Source of the DNA: a virus
Strand: one strand, 5' to 3'
DNA: 41,636 nucleotides
IMG/VR virus record: IMGVR_UViG_3300025810_001415
Span: 1-41,636 of that record
Shown: one piece after another, positions 14,658-22,046 of the stretch
Layout of the letters: the number at the start of each line of letters is the position of its first letter
Numbering within the stretch: position 1 is the first letter of the stretch
Program-made: the position numbers and the translations under genes
Notes under the pieces: generated by a model
Told to the model about the DNA's origin: nothing
Seen by the model: the letters and a program-made list of their open reading frames with translations, nothing else
Databases searched by the model: none

Positions 14658-15061
14658 AAATCACCTTCTTTTCTATTTTCACTGTAATAAACGTCAAAAC
14701 TGCCGCCTGGATAACGACTTTCTAGTTTGCGTACATTTTCCGCAACTACTTCATTGGGATCCAGTTTCAATGCACGACATGCATTTACCCAATACCACAT
14801 AATGTCTCCAAGCTCACGCTTCATGTGAAACACAGTGTCTTCATTCATAGGCTTGCCTTGGAATGTACATTTCTTTACAATCTCACTGAACTCTCCGCCT
14901 TCACTTGCCATACCGATACTAGCTGTGAGTAGCAGTGCAGGATTTACTCCTTCGTCGCTGAGTGCAATCATTCTTGAATGCAATGCACCAAATGCATTAC
15001 TTTCACTGCTGGTGACTTTTTCTACAAAGTCTTTGTACTTGTTTAAATCTACTTGTGACAT
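14654..15061 (-). CDS. mazG: MazG-like nucleotide pyrophosphohydrolase
   Basis: A 135-aa single-domain protein. The metal-binding ExxE...ExxD pattern is visible in SEGGEFSEIVKK (about residues 52-63) and KRELGDIMWYWVNA (about 81-94). The family hydrolyses (d)NTPs to NMPs and pyrophosphate. In cyanophages MazG has been linked to lowering ppGpp or recycling nucleotides. It neighbours aldolase and PRPP synthetase in the same minus-strand block, suiting nucleotide supply. Confidence 0.88.
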   Translation of the reverse strand: MSQVDLNKYKDFVEKVTSSESNAFGALHSRMIALSDEGVNPALLLTASIGMASEGGEFSEIVKKCTFQGKPMNEDTVFHMKRELGDIMWYWVNACRALKLDPNEVVAENVRKLESRYPGGSFDVYYSENRKEGDL

Positions 15062-15376
15062 TTATACCTCTATATCTATTACAGCACCTTGCTGTATCTG
15101 TTGTTTTTTAAAAAATGCTTGTAATCTTAAATCTTCAAGAATATCTTTTATTTGATCTGATTTTTCATGCCATTTTTTTAACATGTCTATAGCAACTTCT
15201 GTTCTAGTTGCTTGGTCCACTACTCTAATTTTTTCTTTGTTAACTGGAGGAGCAATATTTTCACTATTAGCAAAAGGAAGTATACCGTTACTGGAAACAC
15301 TTTTATCAGTATCAGAAAATGGCATCCTACTAGTAGGATCTAACATTTGCTGTTGCTTTACTATGTGTGTGTCCAT
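15062..15376 (-). CDS. Hypothetical 104-aa protein
   Basis: Starts MDTHIVKQQQMLDPTSRMPF; the ATG overlaps the aldolase stop as TAATG. The N-terminal half is disordered and polar, the C-terminal half a charged helix (MLKKWHEKSDQIKDILEDLR). No known domain. It lies between MazG and aldolase in a continuous operon. Confidence 0.6.
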   Translation of the reverse strand: MDTHIVKQQQMLDPTSRMPFSDTDKSVSSNGILPFANSENIAPPVNKEKIRVVDQATRTEVAIDMLKKWHEKSDQIKDILEDLRLQAFFKKQQIQQGAVIDIEV

Positions 15377-16179
15377 TATGGTGTGTTTCCTGCTGCAACA
15401 ATATCAGCTATATTTTGACTGAGTTGTGCGTTAAATTCGTCATCACTTTGTGTAACCAGTAGTCCTTCGCTTAATCCTCTGCTAAAACTAGCAGTCATGT
15501 CTTGGTTTTGGCTCAGCCGCCTGCATGCTTCTTCAGTTGTGTACCCGCCGCTGAGACCAACAATTTTGTTTACTGTGTTATACATCAGCAGATCTTGATA
15601 TAAATTTGCTTGTTCAGGTAGTGTTAATTTAAGTATAACACTACCGTTGAAATTATTCAAGTATTTTCCTAGTTTTCTTTTTAAACTCTTTTCTAGCGTC
15701 GATTTCTGTTCATGCTCTATCGGAACTTCTGGTTCGACAATTGGAATTAATCCACTATTGCTGATGTCTTGTGCAATAGCAAACTGTTGATGCAGAACAT
15801 CATCTAGATATTTTTCACTTTTAACAATACTGCGCATTTTAGTACCAACGCACTTGTTTAGGTGTGCAAAATGTATCATATCAACCACATCAAAGTCTTT
15901 GAGTGTGCCGTCTTCTTCACAACCACTGTCAACTTTTAGTATTGCACGAATACCTTTTTTCTCTAGTACAGGAACTATTCCTCTGTCTACTGTATCTTTA
16001 TAAAGTATAGCATGACTGATGTTATTGCTGTTGAAATCTGAATTAGCAACCATTCTCAATCGCATTGCATGCACAAGATCCATTTTATTTTCTTCTGTGT
16101 ATTCTTGACCATATCTTTCTAGTACGCCCCCTGTACTACCACCACTGTGATCCATTGCTGCAATAAATGTATTACTCAT
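15376..16179 (-). CDS. fda: Class I fructose-1,6-bisphosphate aldolase
   Basis: A 267-aa Schiff-base aldolase of the bacterial class I family (usual length about 295). It condenses dihydroxyacetone phosphate and glyceraldehyde-3-phosphate or cleaves the product. Motifs in order: FIAAMDHSGGSTGGVL, AILKVDSG, VGTKMRSI, IPIVEPEV, the Schiff-base Lys in VILKLTLPEQ, and VGLSGGYTTEEA with SFSRGL. The start at 16179 has AGGAG 6 nt upstream; the long in-frame N-terminal extension is rejected because it lies over the HAD gene. It is somewhat short at the N-terminus. With PckA and GAPDH it supports a gluconeogenic set. Confidence 0.93.
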   Translation of the reverse strand: MSNTFIAAMDHSGGSTGGVLERYGQEYTEENKMDLVHAMRLRMVANSDFNSNNISHAILYKDTVDRGIVPVLEKKGIRAILKVDSGCEEDGTLKDFDVVDMIHFAHLNKCVGTKMRSIVKSEKYLDDVLHQQFAIAQDISNSGLIPIVEPEVPIEHEQKSTLEKSLKRKLGKYLNNFNGSVILKLTLPEQANLYQDLLMYNTVNKIVGLSGGYTTEEACRRLSQNQDMTASFSRGLSEGLLVTQSDDEFNAQLSQNIADIVAAGNTP

Positions 16180-16510
16180 AAGTTTCTCCTGTTTCACGAA
16201 AAAAGTTTTCACTCCAAAATGCTTTGTCGTCAATCCAAACATCATAATGTTCTTTTTTACCAACACTGAGCTCGTGATATTTTGCACCCCATTTATCCAA
16301 TTGATTTTTAGTTAAATCAAGATAATCTACGCCGCTACTGATTCCTCGTGCTGTCATGTACTTGATCGTGTGTCCTTGATCATACAGTCTATTAACTTTA
16401 GCAATTCTATCCATGTAAGGAATATGATTTGCATAATCTTTTTTACCACCGCTGTCGGGTATAATTACTTCTTGGCAAATTGTACCATCTATATCTATAA
16501 CATATTTCAT
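16172..16510 (-). CDS. HAD-superfamily phosphatase
   Basis: A 112-aa minimal HAD protein. Motif I is DIDGTI (residues 6-11), motif II a Thr in KYMTARGIS, and motif III/IV a Lys in SVGKKEHYDVWIDDKAF with paired Asp. There is no cap domain, so large substrates or nucleotides are possible. It overlaps the aldolase start by 8 nt and its ATG overlaps the Prs stop as ATGA. Its position suggests a sugar-phosphate or nucleotide phosphatase, but the substrate cannot be inferred. Confidence 0.75.
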   Translation of the reverse strand: MKYVIDIDGTICQEVIIPDSGGKKDYANHIPYMDRIAKVNRLYDQGHTIKYMTARGISSGVDYLDLTKNQLDKWGAKYHELSVGKKEHYDVWIDDKAFWSENFFRETGETYE

Positions 16511-17430
16511 TGGAATAAACTACTTACACTTTCTTCATTTGTGATTCTACGCATTGCTTCACCAAACAGTGGAGCAACACTTACTTGACGTATTTTTTTA
16601 CTTGTTCCTGTATAAGGAATACTATCACTGACAACAAGTTCTTGTAAATTACTTGCATCAATTTTCTTTTGAGCGCCATTGCTAAGAACACCATGTGTGA
16701 TATATGCTCTAACACTGAGCGCACCTGCTTCTAGAATTGCATCTGCTGCTTTGCACAGTGTACCTCCACTGTCAACAATGTCATCTACTAGGATAGCATG
16801 TTTGCCTTTTACATCTCCAATCAGTGCCATAACTTCAGCAACACCTGCTCGAGGTCTGCGTTTGTCAACAATAGCAATATCTCCGTGAAACATGTCAGCA
16901 AACTTACGGGCTCTTACTGCACCGCCAGCATCTGGACTTACAAATACACAGCCTTCTTCTTTGTTAATTTTAGATTCAATATCTTTAGCAAATACTACTC
17001 TACTAGTAAGATCATCTACTGGAATATCAAAAAATCCTTGTATCTGTCCTGCATGTAAATCCATTGTGAGAATTCTATCAGCGCCTGCTTTAGTAAGCAA
17101 GTCTGCTACTAGTTTTGCTGTAATTGGTGTACGACTTGCACTTTTACGATCTTGTCTTGCATAACCATAATATGGAATTACCGTTGTGATTCTTCTTGCA
17201 CTGCTACGCTTTGCAGTGTCTATCATAATCAACAATTCCATTAAACTTTCATTTACAGGAGAACAAGTGCTATTCACTAAAAAAACATCCTTGCCCCGGA
17301 TGTTTTCTTTTACTTCTACACATATTTCTCCATCATTGAACCTGTTTAGATCTGCTGGTACGAGATCCACAAAACAGTGTTCTGCAACCTTTTGGGCAAA
17401 AGGCTGATTACTGCTACCAGTAACGATTTT
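16507..17430 (-). CDS. prs: Ribose-phosphate pyrophosphokinase (PRPP synthetase)
   Basis: A 307-aa enzyme, near the usual length of about 312. It makes PRPP from ribose-5-phosphate and ATP for purine, pyrimidine and NAD synthesis. Motifs: DGEICVEVKENIRG, IPYYGYARQDRK, the metal/ATP loop TMDLHAGQIQGFF, PDAGGAVRARKFA, KRRPRAG, and the PRPP loop ILVDDIVDSGGTL. The start at 17430 is set by GGAGG before the ATG. It lies upstream of HAD phosphatase, aldolase and MazG in one operon. Confidence 0.95.
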   Translation of the reverse strand, partial: KIVTGSSNQPFAQKVAEHCFVDLVPADLNRFNDGEICVEVKENIRGKDVFLVNSTCSPVNESLMELLIMIDTAKRSSARRITTVIPYYGYARQDRKSASRTPITAKLVADLLTKAGADRILTMDLHAGQIQGFFDIPVDDLTSRVVFAKDIESKINKEEGCVFVSPDAGGAVRARKFADMFHGDIAIVDKRRPRAGVAEVMALIGDVKGKHAILVDDIVDSGGTLCKAADAILEAGALSVRAYITHGVLSNGAQKKIDASNLQELVVSDSIPYTGTSKKIRQVSVAPLFGEAMRRITNEESVSSLFQ

Positions 17431-17444
17431 CATTCGCGCCTCCG

Positions 17445-17750
17445 TTAAACTGCGAAACTTTCCCCACAACCACATGATGCAGTTGCATTAGGATTCTTTA
17501 CGGTCAAATAACTACCGCCTAATTCATTGATGTAATCCACTGTACAACCAAACACAAACATTTCAGCCATGGGGTCTAGAACTAGTATGTCCTCAAACAC
17601 CGTGCCGTCTGGTTCATCAGTAAATGTCCATTCATACTGAAAGCCACTGCACCCGCCGCCTTTGACTGCCAAGTTTACAAACTTTTTATCGTGTTGCTTG
17701 GTCATGTTTATCAAATAGTCTTTAGCTGATTCAGTAACTGTTAGTATCAT
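17445..17750 (-). CDS. A-type iron-sulfur carrier (IscA/ErpA/SufA family)
   Basis: A 101-aa protein with the three conserved cysteines: KGGGCSGFQYEW (about residue 34) and SCGCGESF near the C-terminus. A-type carriers hold a [2Fe-2S] or [4Fe-4S] cluster and pass it to apoproteins. A ferredoxin and a SufT-like protein are encoded within 2 kb, suggesting a small Fe-S maturation group. The start overlaps the thermonuclease stop as ATGA. Confidence 0.92.
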   Translation of the reverse strand: MILTVTESAKDYLINMTKQHDKKFVNLAVKGGGCSGFQYEWTFTDEPDGTVFEDILVLDPMAEMFVFGCTVDYINELGGSYLTVKNPNATASCGCGESFAV

Positions 17751-18169
17751 ATTTTGCCTTGTTCTGTTAGTATTTGTCGATTCTGCAAATGTTCCGCTTC
17801 AACATCGCTTTTAGCTTGACCATGATATCTTACTGCCATATGCTCCTCGATCATTTTTTCGTTGATGTTAGTACCTTCTGCCCATACTGTTCCTAATACT
17901 CTACCAAATTTACCTTTTTCATTGTCCAGTTGAGTTGATATAATTATATTATCATTCAAATGTGCAATTAGCCATTCTTTGGCAAGTAATCCGAACTTCT
18001 TTTCTTCTAGGTCTCTAGTTCTACTCTCCGGTGTATCTATGCCCGCCATGCGGACTCTTGCTTCAAGCAACACATCAAATCCTAAATCCATTATACAATC
18101 AAATGTGTCACCGTCAATGATTTTTACAATGCTTTTAACCCTATAGCTATAGGGACTTGGTTGCGTCAT
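17747..18169 (-). CDS. Thermonuclease (SNase family), catalytic residues intact
   Basis: A 140-aa protein with the staphylococcal-nuclease fold. IIDGDTFDC holds the calcium Asp pair, RVRMAGIDTPESR the Arg, Asp and Glu of the active site, and KFGRVLGTV the second Arg. No signal peptide is seen, so it should act in the cytoplasm or in the virion. GAGGAG precedes the ATG and a late box lies 22-29 bp upstream. A second, degenerate SNase copy is at 39689-40036. Possible roles include host DNA breakdown. Confidence 0.88.
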   Translation of the reverse strand: MTQPSPYSYRVKSIVKIIDGDTFDCIMDLGFDVLLEARVRMAGIDTPESRTRDLEEKKFGLLAKEWLIAHLNDNIIISTQLDNEKGKFGRVLGTVWAEGTNINEKMIEEHMAVRYHGQAKSDVEAEHLQNRQILTEQGKI

Positions 18170-18190
18170 AATTTTCTCCTCTTACAGGAG

Positions 18191-18198
18191 TATTTATG
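18191..18198 (-). promoter_or_regulatory. T4-type late box before the thermonuclease
   Basis: CATAAATA on the minus strand, between the ferredoxin stop (18202) and the thermonuclease ATG (18169). The predicted leader is about 16 nt and includes GAGGAG. Confidence 0.6.
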
Positions 18199-18201
18199 GC
18201 G

Positions 18202-18558
18202 CTAGTCTCCTTTGCCGGATCTGCCACTGAAAAAATTACCCTTAACTTCGCCTTTGTATCCTAATTCAGGGTTGTATTCATCAGCCTCTGGTAGTGCATC
18301 TTTTTTGGTTGTAATGTTAGGCCACTTTTCTGCGTATTCAGTATTCATCTTTAACCAAAATTTATCTGCTTCCGTCATGTTAGTGTCTGGCTTGATAGCA
18401 TCCGCAGGACATTCTGGTTCGCATACACCACAGTCAATGCATTCATTGGGTTTAATAACCAACATGTTTTCGCCTTCGTAAAAACAGTCCACTGGACAAA
18501 CTTCTACGCAGTCTGTATACTTGCACTTGATACAAGCATCATTCACAATGTATGTCAT
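18202..18558 (-). CDS. fdxA: 7Fe ferredoxin (FdxA type)
   Basis: A 118-aa protein. [18 protein letters not shown] would bind a [3Fe-4S] cluster together with the later CP, and [12 protein letters not shown] a [4Fe-4S] cluster. The C-terminal extension (residues 60-118) is typical of alphaproteobacterial FdxA (about 112 aa), with [15 protein letters not shown]. It carries electrons at low potential; the partner is unknown. The start overlaps the upstream stop as ATGA. Confidence 0.93.
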   Translation of the reverse strand: MTYIVNDACIKCKYTDCVEVCPVDCFYEGENMLVIKPNECIDCGVCEPECPADAIKPDTNMTEADKFWLKMNTEYAEKWPNITTKKDALPEADEYNPELGYKGEVKGNFFSGRSGKGD

Positions 18559-18830
18559 TCACTCTCCTCTAGTATTCTATTAATCATGTTTTGTTTGGTC
18601 AGTCGTCTGTCTAACTCGATTCCAAAATTTTCTTGTGCAAAGTCCACAAGTTCATTTTTAGTACGCTTTTGTAGTTTATCTTCCATTACACTATCAAGAC
18701 TTTTATTTTGTAATGTATTACCGTTAATAACTAATGGATTTGTAGCTACTGCATCTTTGAATTTGCCATCTAAGGATATATTTTCTTCCACAGCTTTTTT
18801 ATCTCTTACTAGTTTATTCCACCAACCCAT
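18555..18830 (-). CDS. Hypothetical 91-aa protein with HeH/SAP-like C-terminal module
   Basis: The start [13 protein letters not shown] is decided by TAATG overlap with the DUF59 stop. The C-terminal part ([20 protein letters not shown] then [15 protein letters not shown]) resembles LEM/HeH/SAP-type two-helix nucleic-acid-binding modules, in which TK.ELV and RLTK..MI are conserved. The N-terminal half is unassigned. It sits between Fe-S genes but shows no cysteines, so it is probably unrelated to cluster assembly. Confidence 0.6.
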   Translation of the reverse strand: MGWWNKLVRDKKAVEENISLDGKFKDAVATNPLVINGNTLQNKSLDSVMEDKLQKRTKNELVDFAQENFGIELDRRLTKQNMINRILEESE

Positions 18831-19135
18831 TACCAAACTCCTAATATCATTTTTGTGTCTTCGCTCATCATGTCAGGCCCAAACGGAGGATCAAATGTGC
18901 ATTCTACATCACACTCTTCAACCCCATCTACTGTACATGCAGCATAGTATATATCATTTCTAATAATATCTGCTGCTGGACAAAAAGCACTGGTCAGTGT
19001 GTGTACAATTTTTACCTTAGGAAGATTGCTTACATCAACTTCATATATCAATCCGAGATCGTATACATTGATACTGATCTCAGGATCATACACCTGCTTT
19101 AGATTTTCAATAATTTTATCTTTGACTTCATCCAT
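18830..19135 (-). CDS. DUF59/MIP18 (SufT/PaaD-like) Fe-S maturation protein
   Basis: A 101-aa protein with the family signature YDPEISINVYDLGLIYEVDV (about residues 16-35) and the reactive Cys in LTSAFCPAADII. The family helps mature Fe-S proteins (SufT, MIP18). It overlaps the upstream gene by 8 nt. Together with the A-type carrier and ferredoxin it forms an Fe-S group in this operon. Confidence 0.88.
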   Translation of the reverse strand: MDEVKDKIIENLKQVYDPEISINVYDLGLIYEVDVSNLPKVKIVHTLTSAFCPAADIIRNDIYYAACTVDGVEECDVECTFDPPFGPDMMSEDTKMILGVW

Positions 19136-19376
19136 GTTTTGCCAGCATCTTAAAAGTTAACATATCTTCTTTGTTTTTAAACCAACATTCGTATCCGTTA
19201 CGATGTTGATCATATCTAAAGCCACCAAATTCGTTTCCAAAAAGGTTTTCAAGTAACTTGTGAAAACCTTTTGGCTTTGAATATCTGTTGCTTCTAATAA
19301 ACAGTGTGCAATAGAAGCGATCTTCTTGCTCCCAATTTGCACACCATTCTAAATCATCTGTAGTAATATTTGCCAC
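19128..19376 (-). CDS. Hypothetical 82-aa protein
   Basis: Starts MANITTDDLEWCANWEQEDR and is rich in aromatic residues (FGGFRYDQHRNGYECWF). A compact alpha/beta pattern is likely. It overlaps the DUF59 start by 8 nt and follows the QueD-like gene by 2 bp. No family is recognised. Confidence 0.6.
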   Translation of the reverse strand: MANITTDDLEWCANWEQEDRFYCTLFIRSNRYSKPKGFHKLLENLFGNEFGGFRYDQHRNGYECWFKNKEDMLTFKMLAKHG

Positions 19377-19378
19377 AT

Positions 19379-19879
19379 TTACTCCGCAAATAAATCTTCA
19401 TTCCATTCTCTATGGCCTTCACGATATGCCATGTTAGCGATTGTTTCACGCACTTCTACTTTAAAACACCACAAACGATCAGCTTCTGCCGGACCCCACA
19501 TATCTGGAATATAAACACCATTTACATATTTGTAAATTTGATCTGCCAATCCTTCACAACCCAAACGTGGAAGAATTGTTAGTTTTGCAATGCCACGTTC
19601 TTGCATTGTTTTATACAGTTCTAGTTCAGGATCATCTTCTGCTACCAACAATGTGTGATCAAATTGATCTTCCATCTGAGCTTTTAGTTCTCTTAGTCCA
19701 CCATAATCAGCTACCCAGTTACGAGCATCTAGTGTGTCAGTTCCAAAATAAAACTTCATACTAAATGAGTAACCATGTATTTGATTACAATGACTGTCAG
19801 CTTTCCACTGTCTATACGCACATGGGAAAGCATTGTGATATTCTTTTGTACTTACATATTTGTATGTTACTGGTTGCAT
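19379..19879 (-). CDS. 6-pyruvoyl-tetrahydropterin synthase/QueD-like protein, phage-type branch
   Basis: A 166-aa protein of the T-fold family. Visible: SHCNQIHGYSF (conserved Cys and His), DYGGLRELK, the catalytic FDHTLLVAEDDP, and the substrate-anchoring KVEVRET near the C-terminus. QueD makes 6-carboxytetrahydropterin for queuosine and 7-deazaguanine bases. Compared with E. coli QueD, the AAH and HGH zinc ligands read AYR and HGY here, as I recall for related marine phage proteins. No other deazaguanine gene is in the window. GAGG precedes the ATG at 19879. Confidence 0.8.
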   Translation of the reverse strand: MQPVTYKYVSTKEYHNAFPCAYRQWKADSHCNQIHGYSFSMKFYFGTDTLDARNWVADYGGLRELKAQMEDQFDHTLLVAEDDPELELYKTMQERGIAKLTILPRLGCEGLADQIYKYVNGVYIPDMWGPAEADRLWCFKVEVRETIANMAYREGHREWNEDLFAE

Positions 19880-19880
19880 T

Positions 19881-20486
19881 TTATACCTCTTGTATTGAGG
19901 GGGCGGAATGTTTATAGTGGGTCGATCCCTGTTTAGTCCACTCGTCATATTTAGCGTAGGCTATTTGTATTGCTTTGGCTTGATAGTAACTGTCAGCCAG
20001 TGCATTGTGCAAATCCTGTTGCATGGTTTTCCTTGGATCACTTGGCAGCAAACTCAAAAATGTTCTACCGTCTTTTACCTGCCAAAAGTTCCAAGGTATT
20101 GGTGTGGACAATTGACGATACATATCTTCTACAATAGTAACATCAAAACCATATCCATGTCCCCATAATACATCGACACCCACCATCCATTTGGTCAAAT
20201 GGTCTAGAAAGTGTTTCAGCCCGACTCTGTCGTCTTCTCTAAAGGCTTCTTCTTTTACTCGGGGATCCTGTTTTGCCCACCACTCAATTGTGTCGTCAGT
20301 GACTGTGCGTCCTAAACGATCTTGTTCATCTAAGTCTAAACGAAAATAAAATTCACTGTGAGGTTCATTTGTGCTGTATGGATCAAACTTTACACCGCCC
20401 ACTGTGAGGACGGTGCATCTTGGACTGGTATCCAATGTTTCCAAATCAATCATTCCATGTATCGCCACGTGACCTCCAACGTTCAT
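19881..20486 (-). CDS. dexA: DexA-like DEDD 3'-5' exonuclease
   Basis: A 201-aa protein. Exo I is MIDLETLDTSP (Asp and Glu, residues 14-16), exo II GHGYGFDVTIVEDM, and exo III HNALADSYYQA. T4 DexA is of this type and degrades DNA. The start at 20486 gives the first beta strand (HVAIHGMIDLET); an in-frame ATG at 20453 would leave out most of that strand. A TATAAT promoter lies only about 12 bp before the ATG, so the leader would be very short. It is followed by the QueD-like gene after 1 bp. Confidence 0.82.
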   Translation of the reverse strand: MNVGGHVAIHGMIDLETLDTSPRCTVLTVGGVKFDPYSTNEPHSEFYFRLDLDEQDRLGRTVTDDTIEWWAKQDPRVKEEAFREDDRVGLKHFLDHLTKWMVGVDVLWGHGYGFDVTIVEDMYRQLSTPIPWNFWQVKDGRTFLSLLPSDPRKTMQQDLHNALADSYYQAKAIQIAYAKYDEWTKQGSTHYKHSAPSIQEV

Positions 20487-20598
20487 ATTGTAACCACATT
20501 ATACACATAATTACTAAAGAAATCAAGTTTAAAGTTAATAATCCTATCCATATATTGAATGCAAAAAATACTACAACTAGATAATCAAACCACTGCAT
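20446..20598 (-). CDS. Possible small membrane protein (50 aa)
   Basis: Reads MQWFDYLVVVFFAFNIWIGL with a long hydrophobic segment to about residue 36 and a basic, charged tail ending SRGDTWND. The ATG follows the upstream stop by 0-1 nt. The 3' end overlaps the exonuclease start by 41 nt in another frame, which is longer than usual here, and the exonuclease promoter lies inside it. It is plausible but not certain. Confidence 0.45.
   Translation of the reverse strand: MQWFDYLVVVFFAFNIWIGLLTLNLISLVIMCIMWLQYERWRSRGDTWND
20498..20526 (-). promoter_or_regulatory. Promoter for the exonuclease (TTGATT-17-TATAAT)
   Basis: TTGATT (20521-20526) and TATAAT (20498-20503) with a 17-bp spacer. The expected +1 is near 20491, leaving a leader of about 5 nt before the ATG at 20486. 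Confidence 0.6.
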
Positions 20599-20991
20599 TT
20601 AACCACGTCTCATGTTGGCAATATCTTTTGCATCTTCTTTTTTATCAGCAAAAACAGGTACCATATTACTTTTGTGCATGGTTGCTACTCCGAGCAGTTG
20701 ACGCTCTCCACTGTACACATTGCGTTCTTTAGGGGCTGTGCTTCCGCTAGGAACGCAGTCGCTAGTATTAACACGATTTGTACTATCACTAGTGTAATCA
20801 GGAAAAGCCACTGTCGTAACATTGCCTCGTTTTTCCTTTTTCTCTGCTAGCTGATCTGAATTTACACCCATCTTTGTCAACCATTTTTCATGTTCAGCTT
20901 GTGCTGCCAACTGACGTTTGTTCTTTGTAGGTTTTTTTCGACGATTGTACTTTGTAGTGGTCATGTATGGACCAACCAAGTGCATGCTCAT
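20599..20991 (-). CDS. Basic hypothetical phage protein (130 aa)
   Basis: Starts MSMHLVGPYMTTTKYNRRKK; GAGG precedes the ATG. It is strongly basic in the first third (RRKKPTKNKRQLAAQAEHEK) and largely polar and disordered afterwards (SDSTNRVNTSDCVPSGSTAP). Similar proteins occur in marine T4-like phages from memory, but their role is not known to me. It is followed by a small membrane reading frame and the exonuclease. Confidence 0.65.
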   Translation of the reverse strand: MSMHLVGPYMTTTKYNRRKKPTKNKRQLAAQAEHEKWLTKMGVNSDQLAEKKEKRGNVTTVAFPDYTSDSTNRVNTSDCVPSGSTAPKERNVYSGERQLLGVATMHKSNMVPVFADKKEDAKDIANMRRG

Positions 20992-21005
20992 AATTACCTC
21001 TTAGA

Positions 21006-21539
21006 TTAATTTAACATTTGATAACGCACACGAAAACGTTTAGTACTTCCCATCCAAGCATTTTCACCTTGCGCACGATTTACAACATAAACAACATCTT
21101 GTCCATTAACACGATATGTTAGTCTGTATTGATTAACAACACTTGTTGTTGTGTTTACATATTCAGTTGTACACTGTCTTTCTGTCCGATAACCTGTGAC
21201 AACTCGACGATTGCCGTTTGCTGCTTTATCGCCGCCTACAATCGCACCAAAAATAGCACCAGCGTTGCGCTCGTTTTTGCCACCAAGTGCTTCGCCTAGA
21301 ATACCGCCAATAATAGCACCTGTTAGCGCACCTTCTACAGCATTGCCGCCACCTTGTACTGTTCCATATACAGGAACTTCAACATTTCTACAAACTTGTT
21401 GCGGTTGTCTTTGATTTACATTTGTGTAAATTGGTTCTTTGTGTACTAGTTTTCCAGTAGTTACATAACTGTCTGCAAAAGCACTGCTAGCAACCAGACC
21501 AACAACAAAAGCAATAAAAATTATTTTAAAGATTCGCAT
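21006..21539 (-). CDS. Secreted glycine-zipper protein (Rick_17kDa/2TM type)
   Basis: A 177-aa protein with a Sec signal peptide (about residues 1-22, ending SSAFA-D), then a soluble segment, then a glycine zipper (about 70-108, GALTGAIIGGILGEALGG with a following GAIFGAIVGG). The C-terminus is beta-rich with YRLTYRVNGQDVVYVV. Host homologues (17-kDa surface antigen group) insert in or decorate the outer membrane. In a phage it could be a membrane-active or superinfection protein; this is inference. AGGAG precedes the ATG. Confidence 0.75.
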   Translation of the reverse strand: MRIFKIIFIAFVVGLVASSAFADSYVTTGKLVHKEPIYTNVNQRQPQQVCRNVEVPVYGTVQGGGNAVEGALTGAIIGGILGEALGGKNERNAGAIFGAIVGGDKAANGNRRVVTGYRTERQCTTEYVNTTTSVVNQYRLTYRVNGQDVVYVVNRAQGENAWMGSTKRFRVRYQMLN

Positions 21540-21676
21540 GGTTCATTTCTCCTATCCCATATTTCAAAATATTCTTCTCGAGTTAACACCGGATCTCCCC
21601 AGGCTTCACGTTCATCACAATTGTCTTGGTAGTCCAATCTAAATTGCGAATTTTCTAATGCTTGTTCATATGTCAT
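21521..21676 (-). CDS. Hypothetical 51-aa acidic protein, leaderless early transcript
   Basis: Starts MTYEQALENSQFRLDYQDNC and ends RRNEPCESLK. The ATG lies 6 nt after the TATATT -10 box, so the predicted +1 is the ATG itself. The 3' end overlaps the glycine-zipper start by 19 nt and carries its AGGAG site, which supports coupling. No family is recognised. Confidence 0.55.
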   Translation of the reverse strand: MTYEQALENSQFRLDYQDNCDEREAWGDPVLTREEYFEIWDRRNEPCESLK

Positions 21677-21682
21677 ATTACT

Positions 21683-21710
21683 AATATAGCATATTTTAAC
21701 AACATGTCAA
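21683..21710 (-). promoter_or_regulatory. Host-like promoter, leaderless arrangement (TTGACA-16-TATATT)
   Basis: TTGACA (21705-21710) and TATATT (21683-21688) with a 16-bp spacer. The TGA in TTGACA is the stop codon of the upstream 67-aa gene. The +1 should fall at the ATG of the 51-aa gene. Confidence 0.7.
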
Positions 21711-21910
21711 CCTCTTTTAGTATCAGGCATACAATCAACTTCGATTGTTAAATCTGTCATTCCTTCTTGTTCTGATAAAAAATCAATAACAGTACGTGCG
21801 TGTTCTTCGCTTGGAAGACCGCCTTCTATCACCTGGCCTTTTGAATTTACAACAAAGAATTTGTATATCTTTTTAGGCCATGGTTTATGCTCTTTGATTG
21901 GTATTCTCAT
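21707..21910 (-). CDS. Hypothetical 67-aa protein
   Basis: Starts MRIPIKEHKPWPKKIYKFFV; AGGAG precedes the ATG and the start overlaps the upstream stop as ATGA. A beta-alpha-beta pattern (FFVVNSKGQVIEGG, ARTVIDFLSEQEG, LTIEVDCMP) suggests a small ferredoxin-like fold. Its stop lies in the next promoter. No known family. Confidence 0.6.
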   Translation of the reverse strand: MRIPIKEHKPWPKKIYKFFVVNSKGQVIEGGLPSEEHARTVIDFLSEQEGMTDLTIEVDCMPDTKRG

Positions 21911-21987
21911 ATTACTCCTATCCAATGTGTTACATCATCGCATGGGTCATCACATGAGTTCGTCCAATCTTCTTCGGGATCTTCCAT
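21907..21987 (-). CDS. Very small acidic protein (26 aa)
   Basis: Reads MEDPEEDWTNSCDDPCDDVT and ends HWIGVI. It is highly acidic with two Cys. A late-type AATAAATA lies 7 nt before the ATG, and the stop overlaps the next start as ATGA. Its size makes translation uncertain, but the coupling supports it. Confidence 0.45.
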   Translation of the reverse strand: MEDPEEDWTNSCDDPCDDVTHWIGVI

Positions 21988-21994
21988 GGTTGAG

Positions 21995-22010
21995 TATTTA
22001 TTGCTAAATA
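21995..22010. promoter_or_regulatory. Back-to-back divergent T4-type late boxes
   Basis: AATAAATA on the minus strand (21995-22002) abuts GCTAAATA on the plus strand (22003-22010). They would drive the 26-aa gene leftward and the plus-strand membrane-protein operon rightward. Confidence 0.55.
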
Positions 22011-22046
22011 CCGTTAGTATAATAAACGTAGTTAATGGAGATATCA

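Noticed and set aside
20446-20453. Exonuclease start at 20453
   Set aside because: It would remove the first beta strand ahead of the DLE motif. It stays possible because it would give a short overlap with the small membrane frame.
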